This document shows positions 8,219 through 18,711 of a stretch of 51,263 bases of DNA, in pieces. The stretch's first letter is position 1, and the number at the start of each line of letters is the position of its first letter. This DNA comes from Caldilineaceae bacterium (GTDB lineage Bacteria > Chloroflexota > Anaerolineae > Caldilineales > Caldilineaceae): contig JAGNDO010000019.1 of the NCBI GenBank assembly GCA_018003515.1, forward strand, positions 18,266-69,528, given 5' to 3'. The translations under genes and the position numbers were made by a program. A model generated the notes under the pieces. The model was not told the origin of the DNA, did not search any database, and saw only the letters and a program-made list of their open reading frames with translations.

Positions 8219-9166
8219 ATGCGTATTCTCGTCACCGGCGGGGCCGGGTTTTTGGGCAGTCATTTGTGTGATCGGCTGTTGGCCGAGGGGCACACGGTTG
8301 TGGCTATGGACAATCTGATCACGGGCAACACGGACAATATTGCCCATTTGGCCGGAAACGACCGGTTCAGCTTTGTCAAGCACGATGTGAGCAACTATAT
8401 TTTTCTGGCCGGGGAATTGGACGGCATTCTGCACTTCGCCAGCCCGGCCAGCCCGATTGACTACTTGGAACTGCCCATCCAAACCCTGAAAGTGGGCAGC
8501 CTGGGCACCCACAACGCCCTGGGATTGGCCAAGGCCAAGGGGGCTCGTCTGCTCCTGGCCAGCACCAGCGAAGTCTACGGCGATCCCCTGGTGCATCCCC
8601 AGACCGAGGACTATTGGGGCCACGTCAACCCCATCGGCCCCCGGGGGGTCTATGACGAGGCCAAGCGTTTCGCCGAGGCCATCACCATGGCCTATCATCG
8701 CTATCATGGGCTGGAGACCCGCATTGTGCGCATCTTCAACACCTATGGGCCGCGTATGCGCTTGAACGATGGCCGGGTGGTGCCCAATTTTGTCAAGCAG
8801 GCCCTGGCCAAGCAGCCCCTCAGCATTTACGGCGACGGCAGCCAGACCCGCAGCTTCTGCTACGTCAGCGACCTGGTGGACGGCATTTACCGCCTCTTCC
8901 TCAGCGACGAGCCGGAGCCGACCAACATCGGCAACCCCACGGAGATGACCATTTCCGAGTTCGCCGAGACCATCAACCGGGCCACGGGCAACCCTGCCGG
9001 CATCCAGTATAACCCCCTGCCCACGGATGATCCCAAACAACGCCGGCCCAACATCGACAAGGCCCGGCGGGTGCTGGGCTGGGAGCCGAAGGTCGATCTG
9101 GCCCAGGGATTGGAACAGACGATCCCCTGGTTTGCCAAGCAATTGGGGTTGGACGAGGAAAAATAG
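8219..9166 (+). CDS. uxs: UDP-glucuronate decarboxylase (UDP-xylose synthase), SDR family
   Basis: Extended short-chain dehydrogenase that converts UDP-glucuronate to UDP-xylose with bound NAD+, supplying xylose and related sugars for surface polysaccharides. The NAD-binding GGAGFLGSH is at residues 7-15, the active-site region [10 protein letters not shown] at 115-124, and the catalytic Tyr145-x3-Lys149 sits in [10 protein letters not shown], a signature of the UXS group. The NTYGPRM and [10 protein letters not shown] stretches are also typical. Length (315) matches bacterial single-domain UXS. ATG 8219 follows CGAAAGG. Cytoplasmic. dTDP-glucose dehydratase is a less likely alternative given the [13 protein letters not shown] match. 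Confidence 0.9.
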   Translation: MRILVTGGAGFLGSHLCDRLLAEGHTVVAMDNLITGNTDNIAHLAGNDRFSFVKHDVSNYIFLAGELDGILHFASPASPIDYLELPIQTLKVGSLGTHNALGLAKAKGARLLLASTSEVYGDPLVHPQTEDYWGHVNPIGPRGVYDEAKRFAEAITMAYHRYHGLETRIVRIFNTYGPRMRLNDGRVVPNFVKQALAKQPLSIYGDGSQTRSFCYVSDLVDGIYRLFLSDEPEPTNIGNPTEMTISEFAETINRATGNPAGIQYNPLPTDDPKQRRPNIDKARRVLGWEPKVDLAQGLEQTIPWFAKQLGLDEEK

Positions 9167-9181
9167 AACACGGATTGGACA

Positions 9182-9243
9182 GATTTGACGGATCAAAACG
9201 GATCTTTTTTTGATCCGTTAAAATCCGTTCGATCCGTCAAATC
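9182..9243. repeat. GATCCGT inverted repeat with T7 loop
   Basis: Arms 9182-9194 and 9231-9243 are perfect 13-base complements, with an inner 8-bp stem (9197-9204, 9212-9219) closed by seven T. Downstream of uxs, so a possible terminator, although the T-run is in the loop rather than after the stem. Confidence 0.75.
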
Positions 9244-9278
9244 CGTGGCCTATTTGTTCTTGTGTGGGCCAAATATCT

Positions 9279-9306
9279 TTGTGATTGCCCTCATCTAGGC
9301 TATAAT
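9279..9306 (+). promoter_or_regulatory. promoter for lepA leader
   Basis: TTGTGA (9279-9284), a 16-base spacer, then a perfect TATAAT (9301-9306). Transcription would start near 9313 and meets a terminator-like hairpin at 9328. Confidence 0.6.
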
Positions 9307-9327
9307 CGACGGTGAGCATGTTTCGAG

Positions 9328-9351
9328 AACCCGTGGCTGTCACGGGTTTTT
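9328..9351 (+). terminator. terminator-like hairpin in the lepA leader (possible attenuator)
   Basis: Perfect 8-bp stem AACCCGTG (9328-9335) with CACGGGTT (9341-9348), a 5-base loop, and a T-run (the last two stem bases plus TTT). It lies 22 bases beyond the TATAAT box and about 90 bases before ATG 9439, so it would act on a transcript barely 40 bases long. Confidence 0.55.
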
Positions 9352-9438
9352 GAATTGAATCAAATATCATATCCGCCCTCAAACGGCATTAAAATTCGTG
9401 CAATTCGTGCAATTCGTGGTTGCAGTTTTGGAGAATCG

Positions 9439-11238
<1,800 letters not shown>

Positions 11239-11281
11239 AATTCCAGCCTCTCCCGCCCCTATCCCCACGGCCTTTGATCTC

Positions 11282-12211
11282 ATGCGCCAGTACGGCCTGG
11301 ACCCCAAGCAATCCCTGGGCCAAAACTGGCTGGTGGACGAGTCCCACCTGGCCCGCATCGCCGCCGCCGCCGACCTCTCCCCGGCGGACACGGTGCTGGA
11401 GATCGGGCCGGGTCTGGGCAGCCTCACCCGCCACCTGGCCGCCCAAGCCGGCCGAGTCATCGCCGTCGAGCTGGACAATCGCCTTATCCCCATCCTGCGC
11501 CACCGCTTCGCCGACCAGCCCCACGTCGAAATTGTGCACGGGGACATTTTGGAGATCGACCCGGGCGCGGTGGTGAGACCGGGAGACACGGAGACAGGGA
11601 GACAAGGAGACGGGGAGACAAGGAGGCAAGGAGACAAGGAGAGGGTCGGGGATACCCAATCTCCCAATCTCCCAATCTCCCAATCCCCACTCCCCACTCC
11701 CCACTCCCCACCCCCCTACAAAGTCGTCGCCAACCTGCCCTATTACATCACCAGCGCGGTGTTGCGGCATCTGTTGGAGGCGGCGCATCCGCCCAGGGTG
11801 GCGGTGTTGTTGGTGCAAAAGGAAGTGGCCCAACGCCTGTGCGCCGAGCCGGGAGAGATGTCCATCCTGGCCGTGAGCGTGCAATTTTACGCCCAGCCCA
11901 AGATCGTGCAGCGCATCCCCGCCGGGGCCTTTCACCCCCGGCCCAAGGTGGACAGCGCCGTGGTGCGCCTGGACATTCATCCCCAGCCCCTGGTCCCGGA
12001 TGTGGACCCGGCCTGGTTCTTCACCGTTGTGCGGGCGGGCTTCAGCCAGAAGCGCAAACAACTCCTCAACAGCCTCAGCGCGGGGATGGGCACGCCCAAA
12101 GACGCCATCGAAGCCGCCCTCCACACAGCCGGAATTGACCCCAAACGCCGGGCGCAGACACTGTCTTTGGATGAGTGGGGCGTGTTGTGCCGTTCGTTGA
12201 TCTCTGAATGA
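11282..12211 (+). CDS. rsmA: 16S rRNA dimethyladenosine transferase with repeat-derived insertion
   Basis: RsmA/KsgA dimethylates the two adjacent adenosines near the 3' end of 16S rRNA. Seen: QSLGQNWLVD (residues 10-19), SAM motif LEIGPGLGSLT (39-49), AVELD (61-65), GDILEID (87-93), the catalytic NLPYYIT (151-157), and FHPRPKVDSAVV in the C-terminal part. Between GDILEID and YKVVANLPYY lie about 47 extra residues (99-145) encoded by intergenic-type repeats at 11575-11714. They keep the frame and interrupt no motif, so the enzyme is probably functional. Coordinates use the first canonical ATG; the better supported start is ATT 11240 with its own ribosome binding site inside the lepA end. Probably cotranscribed with lepA. 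Confidence 0.92.
   Translation: MRQYGLDPKQSLGQNWLVDESHLARIAAAADLSPADTVLEIGPGLGSLTRHLAAQAGRVIAVELDNRLIPILRHRFADQPHVEIVHGDILEIDPGAVVRPGDTETGRQGDGETRRQGDKERVGDTQSPNLPISQSPLPTPHSPPPYKVVANLPYYITSAVLRHLLEAAHPPRVAVLLVQKEVAQRLCAEPGEMSILAVSVQFYAQPKIVQRIPAGAFHPRPKVDSAVVRLDIHPQPLVPDVDPAWFFTVVRAGFSQKRKQLLNSLSAGMGTPKDAIEAALHTAGIDPKRRAQTLSLDEWGVLCRSLISE
11575..11714. repeat. composite repeat inserted in frame within rsmA
   Basis: A run of GGAGACA-type heptamers (11575-11645) is followed by three CCAATCTC octamers (11656-11679) and CCCCACT heptamers (11686-11712). The same units occur in spacers elsewhere in the window. The translated piece reads GDTETGRQGDGETRRQGD then SPNLPISQSPLPTPHSPPP. It sits between conserved motifs of rsmA. 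Confidence 0.92.
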
Positions 12212-12231
12212 CGTGCCGGTAGATCCCAGGG

Positions 12232-12392
12232 CCAGCGCAGGTTGAGTAGGCCGGGTTAACCAAGCAGGTGCAAGATGCTTAGAGCGAGGCCGTATCGAAA
12301 CCGAAGCGGGTCGACCCGCTTCGGTTTCGATACGCCGCCAGTCAGTGAATGATCAGCGGAGATCTCGGCGGCGGCTACTCAACCTGCGCTGG
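12232..12392 (-). mobile_element. 161-bp palindromic MITE-like element, copy 1
   Basis: Terminal inverted repeats of 18 perfect bases (12232-12249 and 12375-12392; CCAGCGCAGGTTGAGTAG). Inside is a perfect 44-base palindrome without loop (12291-12334; CGTATCGAAACCGAAGCGGG as half-site start). No coding capacity. Reverse-complemented, it aligns with the copies at 50951 and 51141, sharing the ends, the GCCGCCGCCGAGATCT stretch and the palindrome, so it lies in the opposite orientation. It fills most of the rsmA-thiolase spacer; the rest holds a GCCGGT/ACCGGC hairpin at 12411-12427. Confidence 0.85.
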
Positions 12393-12484
12393 AAGTCCAC
12401 TTGTTAACCCGCCGGTCACGGACCGGCTACGAGCAATCATTGCGTGACGCCGATTTACATTGACGTGAGTCGAAGGAGAATCCC

Positions 12485-13672
12485 ATGACCGACAATCGGG
12501 AAGTTGTCATTGTCAGCGCGGCCCGGACGCCGATTGGGCGTTTTCAGGGTGGGCTGAGTATGGTTTCCGCGCCGGAGTTGGGGGCGGTGGCGGTGCGGGC
12601 GGCGGTGGAGCGGGCCGGGATCGATCCGGCGGCGGTGGATGAGGTGTTGATGGGCCATGTGTTGTTGGCGGGGGCCGGACAGGCTCCGGCTCGTCAGGCG
12701 GCCATCAATGGCGGATTGCCTGCCACGGTCAGCGCCACGACCATCAACAAAGTGTGCGGCAGCGGGTTGAAGGCGGTGATGATGGCCAGCCAGGCCATCA
12801 AAGCTGGGGACGGGGATATTTTTGTGACCGGGGGTATGGAGAACATGAATTTGGCCCCCCACATGCTGCCCAACGCCCGGGCCGGATACCGGTTGGGCAA
12901 TGTGGAAGCCCTGGACGCCATGATCAAGGATGGCCTGTGGTGCCCCTTCGAAGATCAGCACATGGGCAATGCTGCCGAATGGGTCGCCCGCAAATACGAA
13001 TTGACCCGCCGGGAACTGGACGAGTTTTCCGTGGAGAGCCACCGTCGGGCCGTGGCTGCCCAGGCCGGCGGCGCGTTTGACGCCGAGATCGTCCCGGTGG
13101 TGATCCAGAAATCCCGTGGCCCAGTCACGGTCGGTGTGGATGAGGGTCCCCGGCCCGATTCGTCCGTGGAGCGGTTGGCCAAGCTGGCCCCGGTCTTCCA
13201 GGCGGACGGGGTGGTGACCGCCGGGAACGCCTCCCCCATCAGCGACGGGGCTGCGGCTCTGGTGGTGATGAGCGGCCATGCGGCCCAGGCCCACGGCGTG
13301 CGCCCGATTGCCCGCATCACCGGCTATGCCCAGGCCGGGGTGGAACCGATTGCGATTTTCACCGCGCCGATTTTCGCCATGCGCAAACTCATGGACAAAA
13401 TGGGCGTGGATGCGGACTATTTCGACCTCTTTGAGCTGAACGAAGCCTTCGCCTCCCAGATGTTGGCGGATGCGCAAGATCTGCGGTTGGATTTGGCCAA
13501 GGTCAACGTCAACGGCGGGGCGATTGCGTTGGGCCATCCCTTGGGCGCATCTGGGGCGCGGGTGCTGGTCACGTTGATCCACGCATTGCAGGCCCGGAAT
13601 TTGCAGCGGGGCGTCGCTTCGTTGTGTTTGGGCGGCGGGGAAGCTGTGGCGTTGGCCGTGGAGATGATCTGA
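12485..13672 (+). CDS. acetyl-CoA C-acetyltransferase (thiolase)
   Basis: Condenses two acetyl-CoA to acetoacetyl-CoA, or cleaves 3-ketoacyl-CoA in the reverse direction. At 395 residues it has normal thiolase II length. The nucleophile is Cys91 (NKVCGSGLKA), the catalytic His is His351 (LGHPLGASG), and the second Cys is Cys381 (SLCLGGGEA); ELNEAFASQM is also in place. Start ATG 12485 follows CGAAGGAGA. The gene is followed after a repeat spacer by an SDR reductase on the same strand, giving the first two steps from acetyl-CoA to 3-hydroxybutyryl-CoA. No PHA synthase is nearby, so the end product is open. Confidence 0.92.
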   Translation: MTDNREVVIVSAARTPIGRFQGGLSMVSAPELGAVAVRAAVERAGIDPAAVDEVLMGHVLLAGAGQAPARQAAINGGLPATVSATTINKVCGSGLKAVMMASQAIKAGDGDIFVTGGMENMNLAPHMLPNARAGYRLGNVEALDAMIKDGLWCPFEDQHMGNAAEWVARKYELTRRELDEFSVESHRRAVAAQAGGAFDAEIVPVVIQKSRGPVTVGVDEGPRPDSSVERLAKLAPVFQADGVVTAGNASPISDGAAALVVMSGHAAQAHGVRPIARITGYAQAGVEPIAIFTAPIFAMRKLMDKMGVDADYFDLFELNEAFASQMLADAQDLRLDLAKVNVNGGAIALGHPLGASGARVLVTLIHALQARNLQRGVASLCLGGGEAVALAVEMI

Positions 13673-13804
13673 AGAAGGCAAAAGGCAAAAGGCAAAGTGC
13701 AAAAGGCAAAAGGGTGTGGGCGGACAATCTCCTAATCGCTCAATCTCCCAATCGCCGCAAACCAATCAACAAATCAACTCATCAACAAATAAACGGAGAC
13801 CAAA
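13673..13804. repeat. three short-period repeat tracts between thiolase and reductase
   Basis: Runs of GGCAAAA (13676-13710), CAATCTCC/CAATCGCT octamers (about 13725-13753) and AATCAACAAATCAACTC-type units (13758-13790) fill the whole spacer up to the GGAGA ribosome binding site of the next gene. Confidence 0.85.
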
Positions 13805-14557
13805 ATGAACCGCTTACAAAACAAAGTCGCCATCGTCACCGGCTCGGCCCGGGGGATTGGGGCGGAGACGGCGCGGACCTTTGCCGCTGAGGGGGCGAAG
13901 GTGGTGATCACGGATGTGATGGCGGAGCAGGGGGAGGCCACCGCGGCCGCCATCCGCGAGGCCGGGGGGGACGCGCTCTTTGTCCAGGCCAATGTGGCGG
14001 AACTGTCCAGCGTTCAGAAGTTGGTCGATGCCACCGTGGCCCATTACGGACGGCTTGACATTATCGTCAACAATGCGGGCGTGCTGAGAGATGCCCAACT
14101 TAAAAAAATGAGCGAAAAGGACTTTGACCTGGTGATCGCGGTCAACCTGAAGGGGGTCTACAATTGTGGGCAGGTGGCGGCCAACCAGATGTTGGCCCAG
14201 GGCGAGGGGGGCGTGATCCTCAACGCCAGCAGCGTGGTGGGGATGGACGGCAACTTTGGCCAGACCAACTATGTGGCGACCAAGGCTGGGGTGATCGGCA
14301 TGACCAAGGTGTGGGCCAGGGAGTTGGGGCCCAAGGGCATCCGGGTGAATGCGGTGGCCCCTGGCATTATCGAGACCGACATGACGGCCCAGATGCCCCA
14401 GCATGTCTACGACGGCATGGTGGCCAAAACCCCCCTGCGCCGGGCCGGCACCGCCCAGGACATCGCCAACGCCTATTTGTGGCTGGCCAGCGATGAAGCC
14501 AACTTCATCAGCGGCGTGACGTTGCGGGTGGATGGCGGGATTTTGGTGGGGACATAG
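13805..14557 (+). CDS. SDR oxidoreductase, 3-oxoacyl-ACP / acetoacetyl-CoA reductase type
   Basis: A 250-residue classical short-chain dehydrogenase. NADP(H)-binding TGSARGIGA at residues 12-20, NNAG at 89-92, catalytic Ser142/143 (NASSVVG), Tyr156 and Lys160 (NYVATK), and the closing GVTLRVDGG typical of FabG/PhaB proteins. Next to a thiolase, reduction of acetoacetyl-CoA to 3-hydroxybutyryl-CoA is the most natural role; FabG activity in fatty-acid synthesis is the alternative. ATG 13805 follows ACGGAGACCAAA. The pair may be cotranscribed across the repeat spacer. Confidence 0.87.
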   Translation: MNRLQNKVAIVTGSARGIGAETARTFAAEGAKVVITDVMAEQGEATAAAIREAGGDALFVQANVAELSSVQKLVDATVAHYGRLDIIVNNAGVLRDAQLKKMSEKDFDLVIAVNLKGVYNCGQVAANQMLAQGEGGVILNASSVVGMDGNFGQTNYVATKAGVIGMTKVWARELGPKGIRVNAVAPGIIETDMTAQMPQHVYDGMVAKTPLRRAGTAQDIANAYLWLASDEANFISGVTLRVDGGILVGT

Positions 14558-14563
14558 GGATTA

Positions 14564-14620
14564 TCGAGTGTCGAGTATCGAGTAGGGTTTGATACTCGAT
14601 ACTCGATACTCGACACACGA
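14564..14620. repeat. Inverted repeat, TCGAGTATCG family, copy 2
   Basis: TCGAGTGTCGAGTATCGAGTA (14564-14584) faces complementary GATACTCGATACTCG and CGACACACGA units to 14620. The loop is short. Only TTT separates it from ATG 14624 of the LuxR-Kelch gene, leaving no room for a ribosome binding site outside the repeat. Confidence 0.88.
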
Positions 14621-14623
14621 TTT

Positions 14624-16027
14624 ATGGCAGAGACACGACGCGACGAACCTATCTCCAATCCCAATCCCCTCAGCGAGCGGGAGATGGATGTGGCGCGCCT
14701 GCTGGCCGAGGGGTTGAGCAATGGGGAGATCGCCCACAGGCTGGTGCTGAGTCCCCACACGGTAAAGGTGCATCTGCGCAATATCTATGGCAAGCTGGAA
14801 GTGAGCAGCCGCACGGAAGCCACCATGTCCTTGGTTCAGCAGGGCTGGCTGGTGGTGGAAGGGGTGGAGTTGGCCGAACCGGCCCCGATCCCCGTGGCCC
14901 CGGCCTTGCCCGAACCTGCGCCGTTGGCCCCCTTTGCCCCGGCCATCGCTCCGTGGCAGCGCATCTATTTGGTGGCGGCGGTGCTGATCTCTGTTTTGGC
15001 CTTGGGGCTGCCCACCTTGCTGGCCTCCACCGCGGCGCAACCCCTGGATCTGCTCAGTGACCGGGATCGGCTCACCTTGGGGCGGCCCACTTTGGAGAGC
15101 CTGCCCCGCTGGGAGGTGCGCACGCCCTTGCCCCAGGCCCGCAGCCGGTTGGTCATGGTGCTGGTGGGGAATCAACTCTATGCAATGGGGGGCGAAACGG
15201 CTCAGGGCGAGACCGTGGGCACGGTGGATCTCTATAATTTGACCGTCAACGAATGGTCACAGGGCGCAGACTTGCCCGTGGCCGTGGCCAACAGCGCAGC
15301 CGTGGTGCTAGACGGCCGCATCTTCCTGGCCGGGGGCAGCACGGCCATCCAAAGCGCGGATGCGGGCGCGACCCGTGTGGTTCGGGATGAGTTGTGGGTT
15401 TTCGACGCCCAAGCGGAGACGTGGGGGGTGGCTGGGGTATTGCCCGTGCCCTTGGCCGGGGCCAATTTGGTCGCTTTAGATGGGGCACTATATTTGGTGG
15501 GCGGCTGGGACGGCACGGCCCTTCACGACGAGGTGTGGCGATGGACGCCGGGGGCGGATTCTGCCAAGGCCGAGGATTGGGAAGTGGTGGCTCGCATGGC
15601 GAGTCCTCGGGCCTTTATGGGCAGTGTGGGGCTGAATGGGCTGATCTATGTGGTGGGAGGCTATGACGGCGCAGAGGAGTTGGCCGCGGCCATGACCCTG
15701 GATGTGTCGTCCGGCGAGTGGGCCGCCCTGCCGGATCTCTCCGTGCCCAGGGCGGGCCATGCCCTGGTCTATGACGGCGGCGCGGTGGTCGCCCTGGGTG
15801 GCGGCTTGACCCAGGCCATCCTCACCCACGAGCGGCTGGACCCGGTCATCGGTCTGTGGAGCAATTTCCAGTCGCCTTTGGATGGAGAGTGGCGGCACTT
15901 GGCCGCGGCGGTCAAGGATGGCAACATTCACCTGATCGGCGGCTGGTCCGGGGACTATTTGGACCTGCACATGCAATATCAGAGTCGGTTTATCAACTTC
16001 TTGCCCATGAATATTCAGGGGAAGTAG
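14624..16027 (+). CDS. LuxR-type HTH protein with membrane anchor and Kelch propeller
   Basis: A 467-residue protein with three parts. Residues 14-75 are a LuxR/GerE helix-turn-helix (LSEREMDVARLLAEGLSNGE, then HTVKVHLRNIYGKL). A Pro/Ala linker leads to one transmembrane segment (about 109-134, RIYLVAAVLISVLALGLPTL). The rest is a set of Kelch-type repeats with the GG..Y/W pattern (LYAMGGET, IFLAGGST, LYLVGGWDG, IYVVGGYDG, VVALGGG, IHLIGGWSG), about six blades. The topology implies a DNA-binding domain inside and a beta-propeller outside, so possibly a one-component membrane-bound sensor-regulator. The target is unknown. The start abuts a repeat without a visible ribosome binding site. Assignment of domains is firm, role is inferred. 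Confidence 0.85.
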   Translation: MAETRRDEPISNPNPLSEREMDVARLLAEGLSNGEIAHRLVLSPHTVKVHLRNIYGKLEVSSRTEATMSLVQQGWLVVEGVELAEPAPIPVAPALPEPAPLAPFAPAIAPWQRIYLVAAVLISVLALGLPTLLASTAAQPLDLLSDRDRLTLGRPTLESLPRWEVRTPLPQARSRLVMVLVGNQLYAMGGETAQGETVGTVDLYNLTVNEWSQGADLPVAVANSAAVVLDGRIFLAGGSTAIQSADAGATRVVRDELWVFDAQAETWGVAGVLPVPLAGANLVALDGALYLVGGWDGTALHDEVWRWTPGADSAKAEDWEVVARMASPRAFMGSVGLNGLIYVVGGYDGAEELAAAMTLDVSSGEWAALPDLSVPRAGHALVYDGGAVVALGGGLTQAILTHERLDPVIGLWSNFQSPLDGEWRHLAAAVKDGNIHLIGGWSGDYLDLHMQYQSRFINFLPMNIQGK

Positions 16028-16039
16028 GGGGTTGGGGGT

Positions 16040-16128
16040 TTGGGATTGGGGATTTGGGATTGGGAGATTAGGCGATTAGGAGAGTGGATGGTGTCAACCC
16101 ACACTCCTTTTGCCTTTTGCCTTTTGCC
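16040..16128. repeat. GATTGGG and CTTTTGC short repeats
   Basis: GGGATTTGGGATTGGGAGATTAGG-type units (16040-16082) and CCTTTTGCCTTTTGCCTT (16108-16128) lie between the convergent LuxR-Kelch and recombinase-like genes. The second is the complement of the GGCAAAA tract at 13676. Confidence 0.8.
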
Positions 16129-16134
16129 TTGCTT

Positions 16135-17076
<942 letters not shown>

Positions 17077-17293
17077 GGGGTGCCTCGCAGTGCCGGAAGG
17101 TCCGACCGGGTGGAAGTTGAAGGGTGGAGTTGGCCAAGTTGGTGATGCCGAGTTATGTATAACAGGAAAATATCATAGCGCATTTCGATGATAAATGCCA
17201 GTGGCGAGAAATCTTCTCGATGTGGGTAAAAAGATGGTTCACGGTCGTCCTTACCTGTATAGTTACACGGCTTTGGCATGAAATGATGATATT

Positions 17294-17331
17294 GGGACAA
17301 ATGTCCCGCGGAATGGGGGATAAATGTCCAT
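17294..17331 (+). promoter_or_regulatory. twin operator-like palindromes
   Basis: GGGACAAATGTCCC (17294-17307) is a perfect 6-2-6 palindrome. A related half-degenerate copy, GGGATAAATGTCCA, starts 24 bases later at 17318. Centres lie about 81 and 57 bases before the predicted transcription start, typical positions for an activator. Confidence 0.55.
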
Positions 17332-17346
17332 CAGCCCTAAATCGGT

Positions 17347-17375
17347 TTGACATGGGGTGGTCTCTTTTGTACAAT
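17347..17375 (+). promoter_or_regulatory. strong sigma70-like promoter of the cytochrome oxidase cluster
   Basis: Perfect TTGACA (17347-17352), a 17-base spacer and TACAAT (17370-17375). Predicted start near 17382 gives a leader of about 160 bases before ATG 17545. Confidence 0.7.
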
Positions 17376-17438
17376 CGTGCCTGCGGTTTCACGCATCCGT
17401 CCTCAATTTGGGGGAATCTTCCCCACTTTCTTGCACCG

Positions 17439-17459
17439 TGACAGTCACTTTGACTGTCA
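17439..17459 (+). promoter_or_regulatory. hairpin or operator in the oxidase leader
   Basis: TGACAGTC (17439-17446) and GACTGTCA (17452-17459) form a perfect inverted repeat with a 5-base spacer, followed by ACGTTTTTTA. It could be a second operator or an attenuator hairpin about 58 bases into the transcript. Confidence 0.45.
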
Positions 17460-17544
17460 ACGTTTTTTATAGGCCTTCGGAACATCTCGCCCACCCCGAA
17501 CCCATGGATGGGGGCGATTTCAACCCGGAAGGGAAAAGTTGATC

Positions 17545-17883
17545 ATGAAGCGTTCGATTCTAACCATCCTCTCCCTGGCCCTTGTGGGAGCATGGATCGC
17601 CCTGAACTATGTGCCGGTGGATCTCTTTTCCTTCACCGGGATGATGCAGAGCAGCCAGGTTGTCACGGTCTTCAACGGCCTGCTGGTGGTCGGGGCCGCC
17701 CTCTTTGTGATGTTGCAATTGATGCTGCTGGACTCCTCCATCCGCCTGGGCGAGCTGATGAACGAACACAAATCCGCCCACGCCATCAACATCAACGTGG
17801 TGCGAGAAGTCATCTGGACCGCCCTGCCCCTGGCCAGCACCCTGGGCCTAATCGTAATCTGCTACATCGCCCTAACCGCCTAA
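17545..17883 (+). CDS. small membrane protein heading the oxidase cluster
   Basis: 112 residues from ATG 17545; TTG 17539, two codons upstream, is also possible and is better spaced from the GGAAGGG at 17527. Three hydrophobic segments are visible: residues about 4-24, 40-62 (FNGLLVVGAALFVMLQLMLL) and 87-110 (IWTALPLASTLGLIVICYIAL). I do not recognise the family. It has no haem- or copper-binding motif. It follows the promoter directly and precedes coxB by about 90 bases, a spacer made of CTCTAT repeats. It is probably an accessory subunit or assembly protein of the oxidase, by position only. Confidence 0.65.
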   Translation: MKRSILTILSLALVGAWIALNYVPVDLFSFTGMMQSSQVVTVFNGLLVVGAALFVMLQLMLLDSSIRLGELMNEHKSAHAININVVREVIWTALPLASTLGLIVICYIALTA

Positions 17884-17976
17884 CCCGACTCTATCTCTAA
17901 TCTCTATCTCTATCTCTTTCTCTCATCCCGATAGACCTGATTCACGACCCTGTAGTTAGACGAAAAGGATCTCCGC

Positions 17977-18693
17977 ATGAATAAAACAAATCGCCGACAC
18001 TTTACCATCGTCGGTGTGCTGATCGTCATCAGCACATTCGTGACCCAGTGGGCCCTGGATCGTTCCTTGCCCCTGCCCGTCAAGGCCAGCCTGGAGGCCA
18101 TCAGCATCGACTGGCTGATCGGTCTGCATGTGTGGCTGATCGCCTTCCTCTTCGCCGTGGTCATGGTCTTCATGCTCTATGCCGTGGTGGTTTTCCGGCG
18201 CAAAGAGGGGGACGAAAGCGAGGGCGAGCACTTTGAAGGCAACACCCTGCTGGAGATCGCCTGGACCGTGGCCCCCATCGCCCTGGTCCTGATCTTCGCC
18301 GTGATCGGCTTCCGGGTGCTGGAAGATGTAACCTATGCCGCCGGGGATGAGATCGAGGTGAGGGTGACTGGTTCTCAATGGAGCTGGAAATTCGAATATC
18401 CTGAACTGAACGACTTCCAGTCAACTGAGTTGGTTTTGGAGGTCGATCAACGGGTTAAGTTTGTCATGACCTCCACGGATGTCAACCACTCCTTCTGGGT
18501 GCCCGAGTTCCGGGTCAAGCAGGATTTGGTCAATGGTCGCGAGACGACTGTGATGGTGACACCCATTGAAGTCGGTGAGTATACTCTGGGCTGTGCGGAA
18601 TTATGCGGAACCCGTCACTATGCCATGCTGGCCCCGGTCAAGGTATTGGACGCCACGGCCTATGACGCATGGGCGGCAGAAAACACCAAGTAG
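17977..18693 (+). CDS. coxB: cytochrome c oxidase subunit II
   Basis: 238 residues with two N-terminal transmembrane helices (about 10-30 and 49-74; a third hydrophobic stretch at 96-115 is the normal second anchor region) and a periplasmic CuA cupredoxin domain. CuA ligands are His171 (VNHSFWVPEF), Cys206, Glu208, Cys210, His214 and Met217 (CAELCGTRHYAM), all present. The aromatic WSWKFEYP electron-entry patch is at 135-142. No cytochrome c domain is fused, so an external electron donor is needed. ATG 17977 follows AAAAGGA. It is followed by coxA after a repeat-bearing spacer of about 200 bases. Confidence 0.95.
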   Translation: MNKTNRRHFTIVGVLIVISTFVTQWALDRSLPLPVKASLEAISIDWLIGLHVWLIAFLFAVVMVFMLYAVVVFRRKEGDESEGEHFEGNTLLEIAWTVAPIALVLIFAVIGFRVLEDVTYAAGDEIEVRVTGSQWSWKFEYPELNDFQSTELVLEVDQRVKFVMTSTDVNHSFWVPEFRVKQDLVNGRETTVMVTPIEVGEYTLGCAELCGTRHYAMLAPVKVLDATAYDAWAAENTK

Positions 18694-18711
18694 CCCATAC
18701 TTTTTCTATCA

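Larger units (their letters stand above)
17077..17538. other. 462-base regulatory spacer upstream of the oxidase cluster
   Basis: No gene is convincing here. It lies between the divergently oriented recombinase-like gene and the cytochrome oxidase cluster, and contains twin palindromes (17294-17331), a near-consensus promoter (17347-17375) and a leader hairpin (17439-17459). It is more AT-rich than the surrounding genes. Confidence 0.7.

Noticed and set aside
12291..12334. tRNA or structured RNA gene
   Set aside because: A perfect palindrome without cloverleaf or variable loops, and present in other copies as part of a repeat element.
17153..17494. Possible small gene on the minus strand upstream of the oxidase cluster
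   Set aside because: It would overlap the promoter and operator region, shows no family features and has no ribosome binding site.
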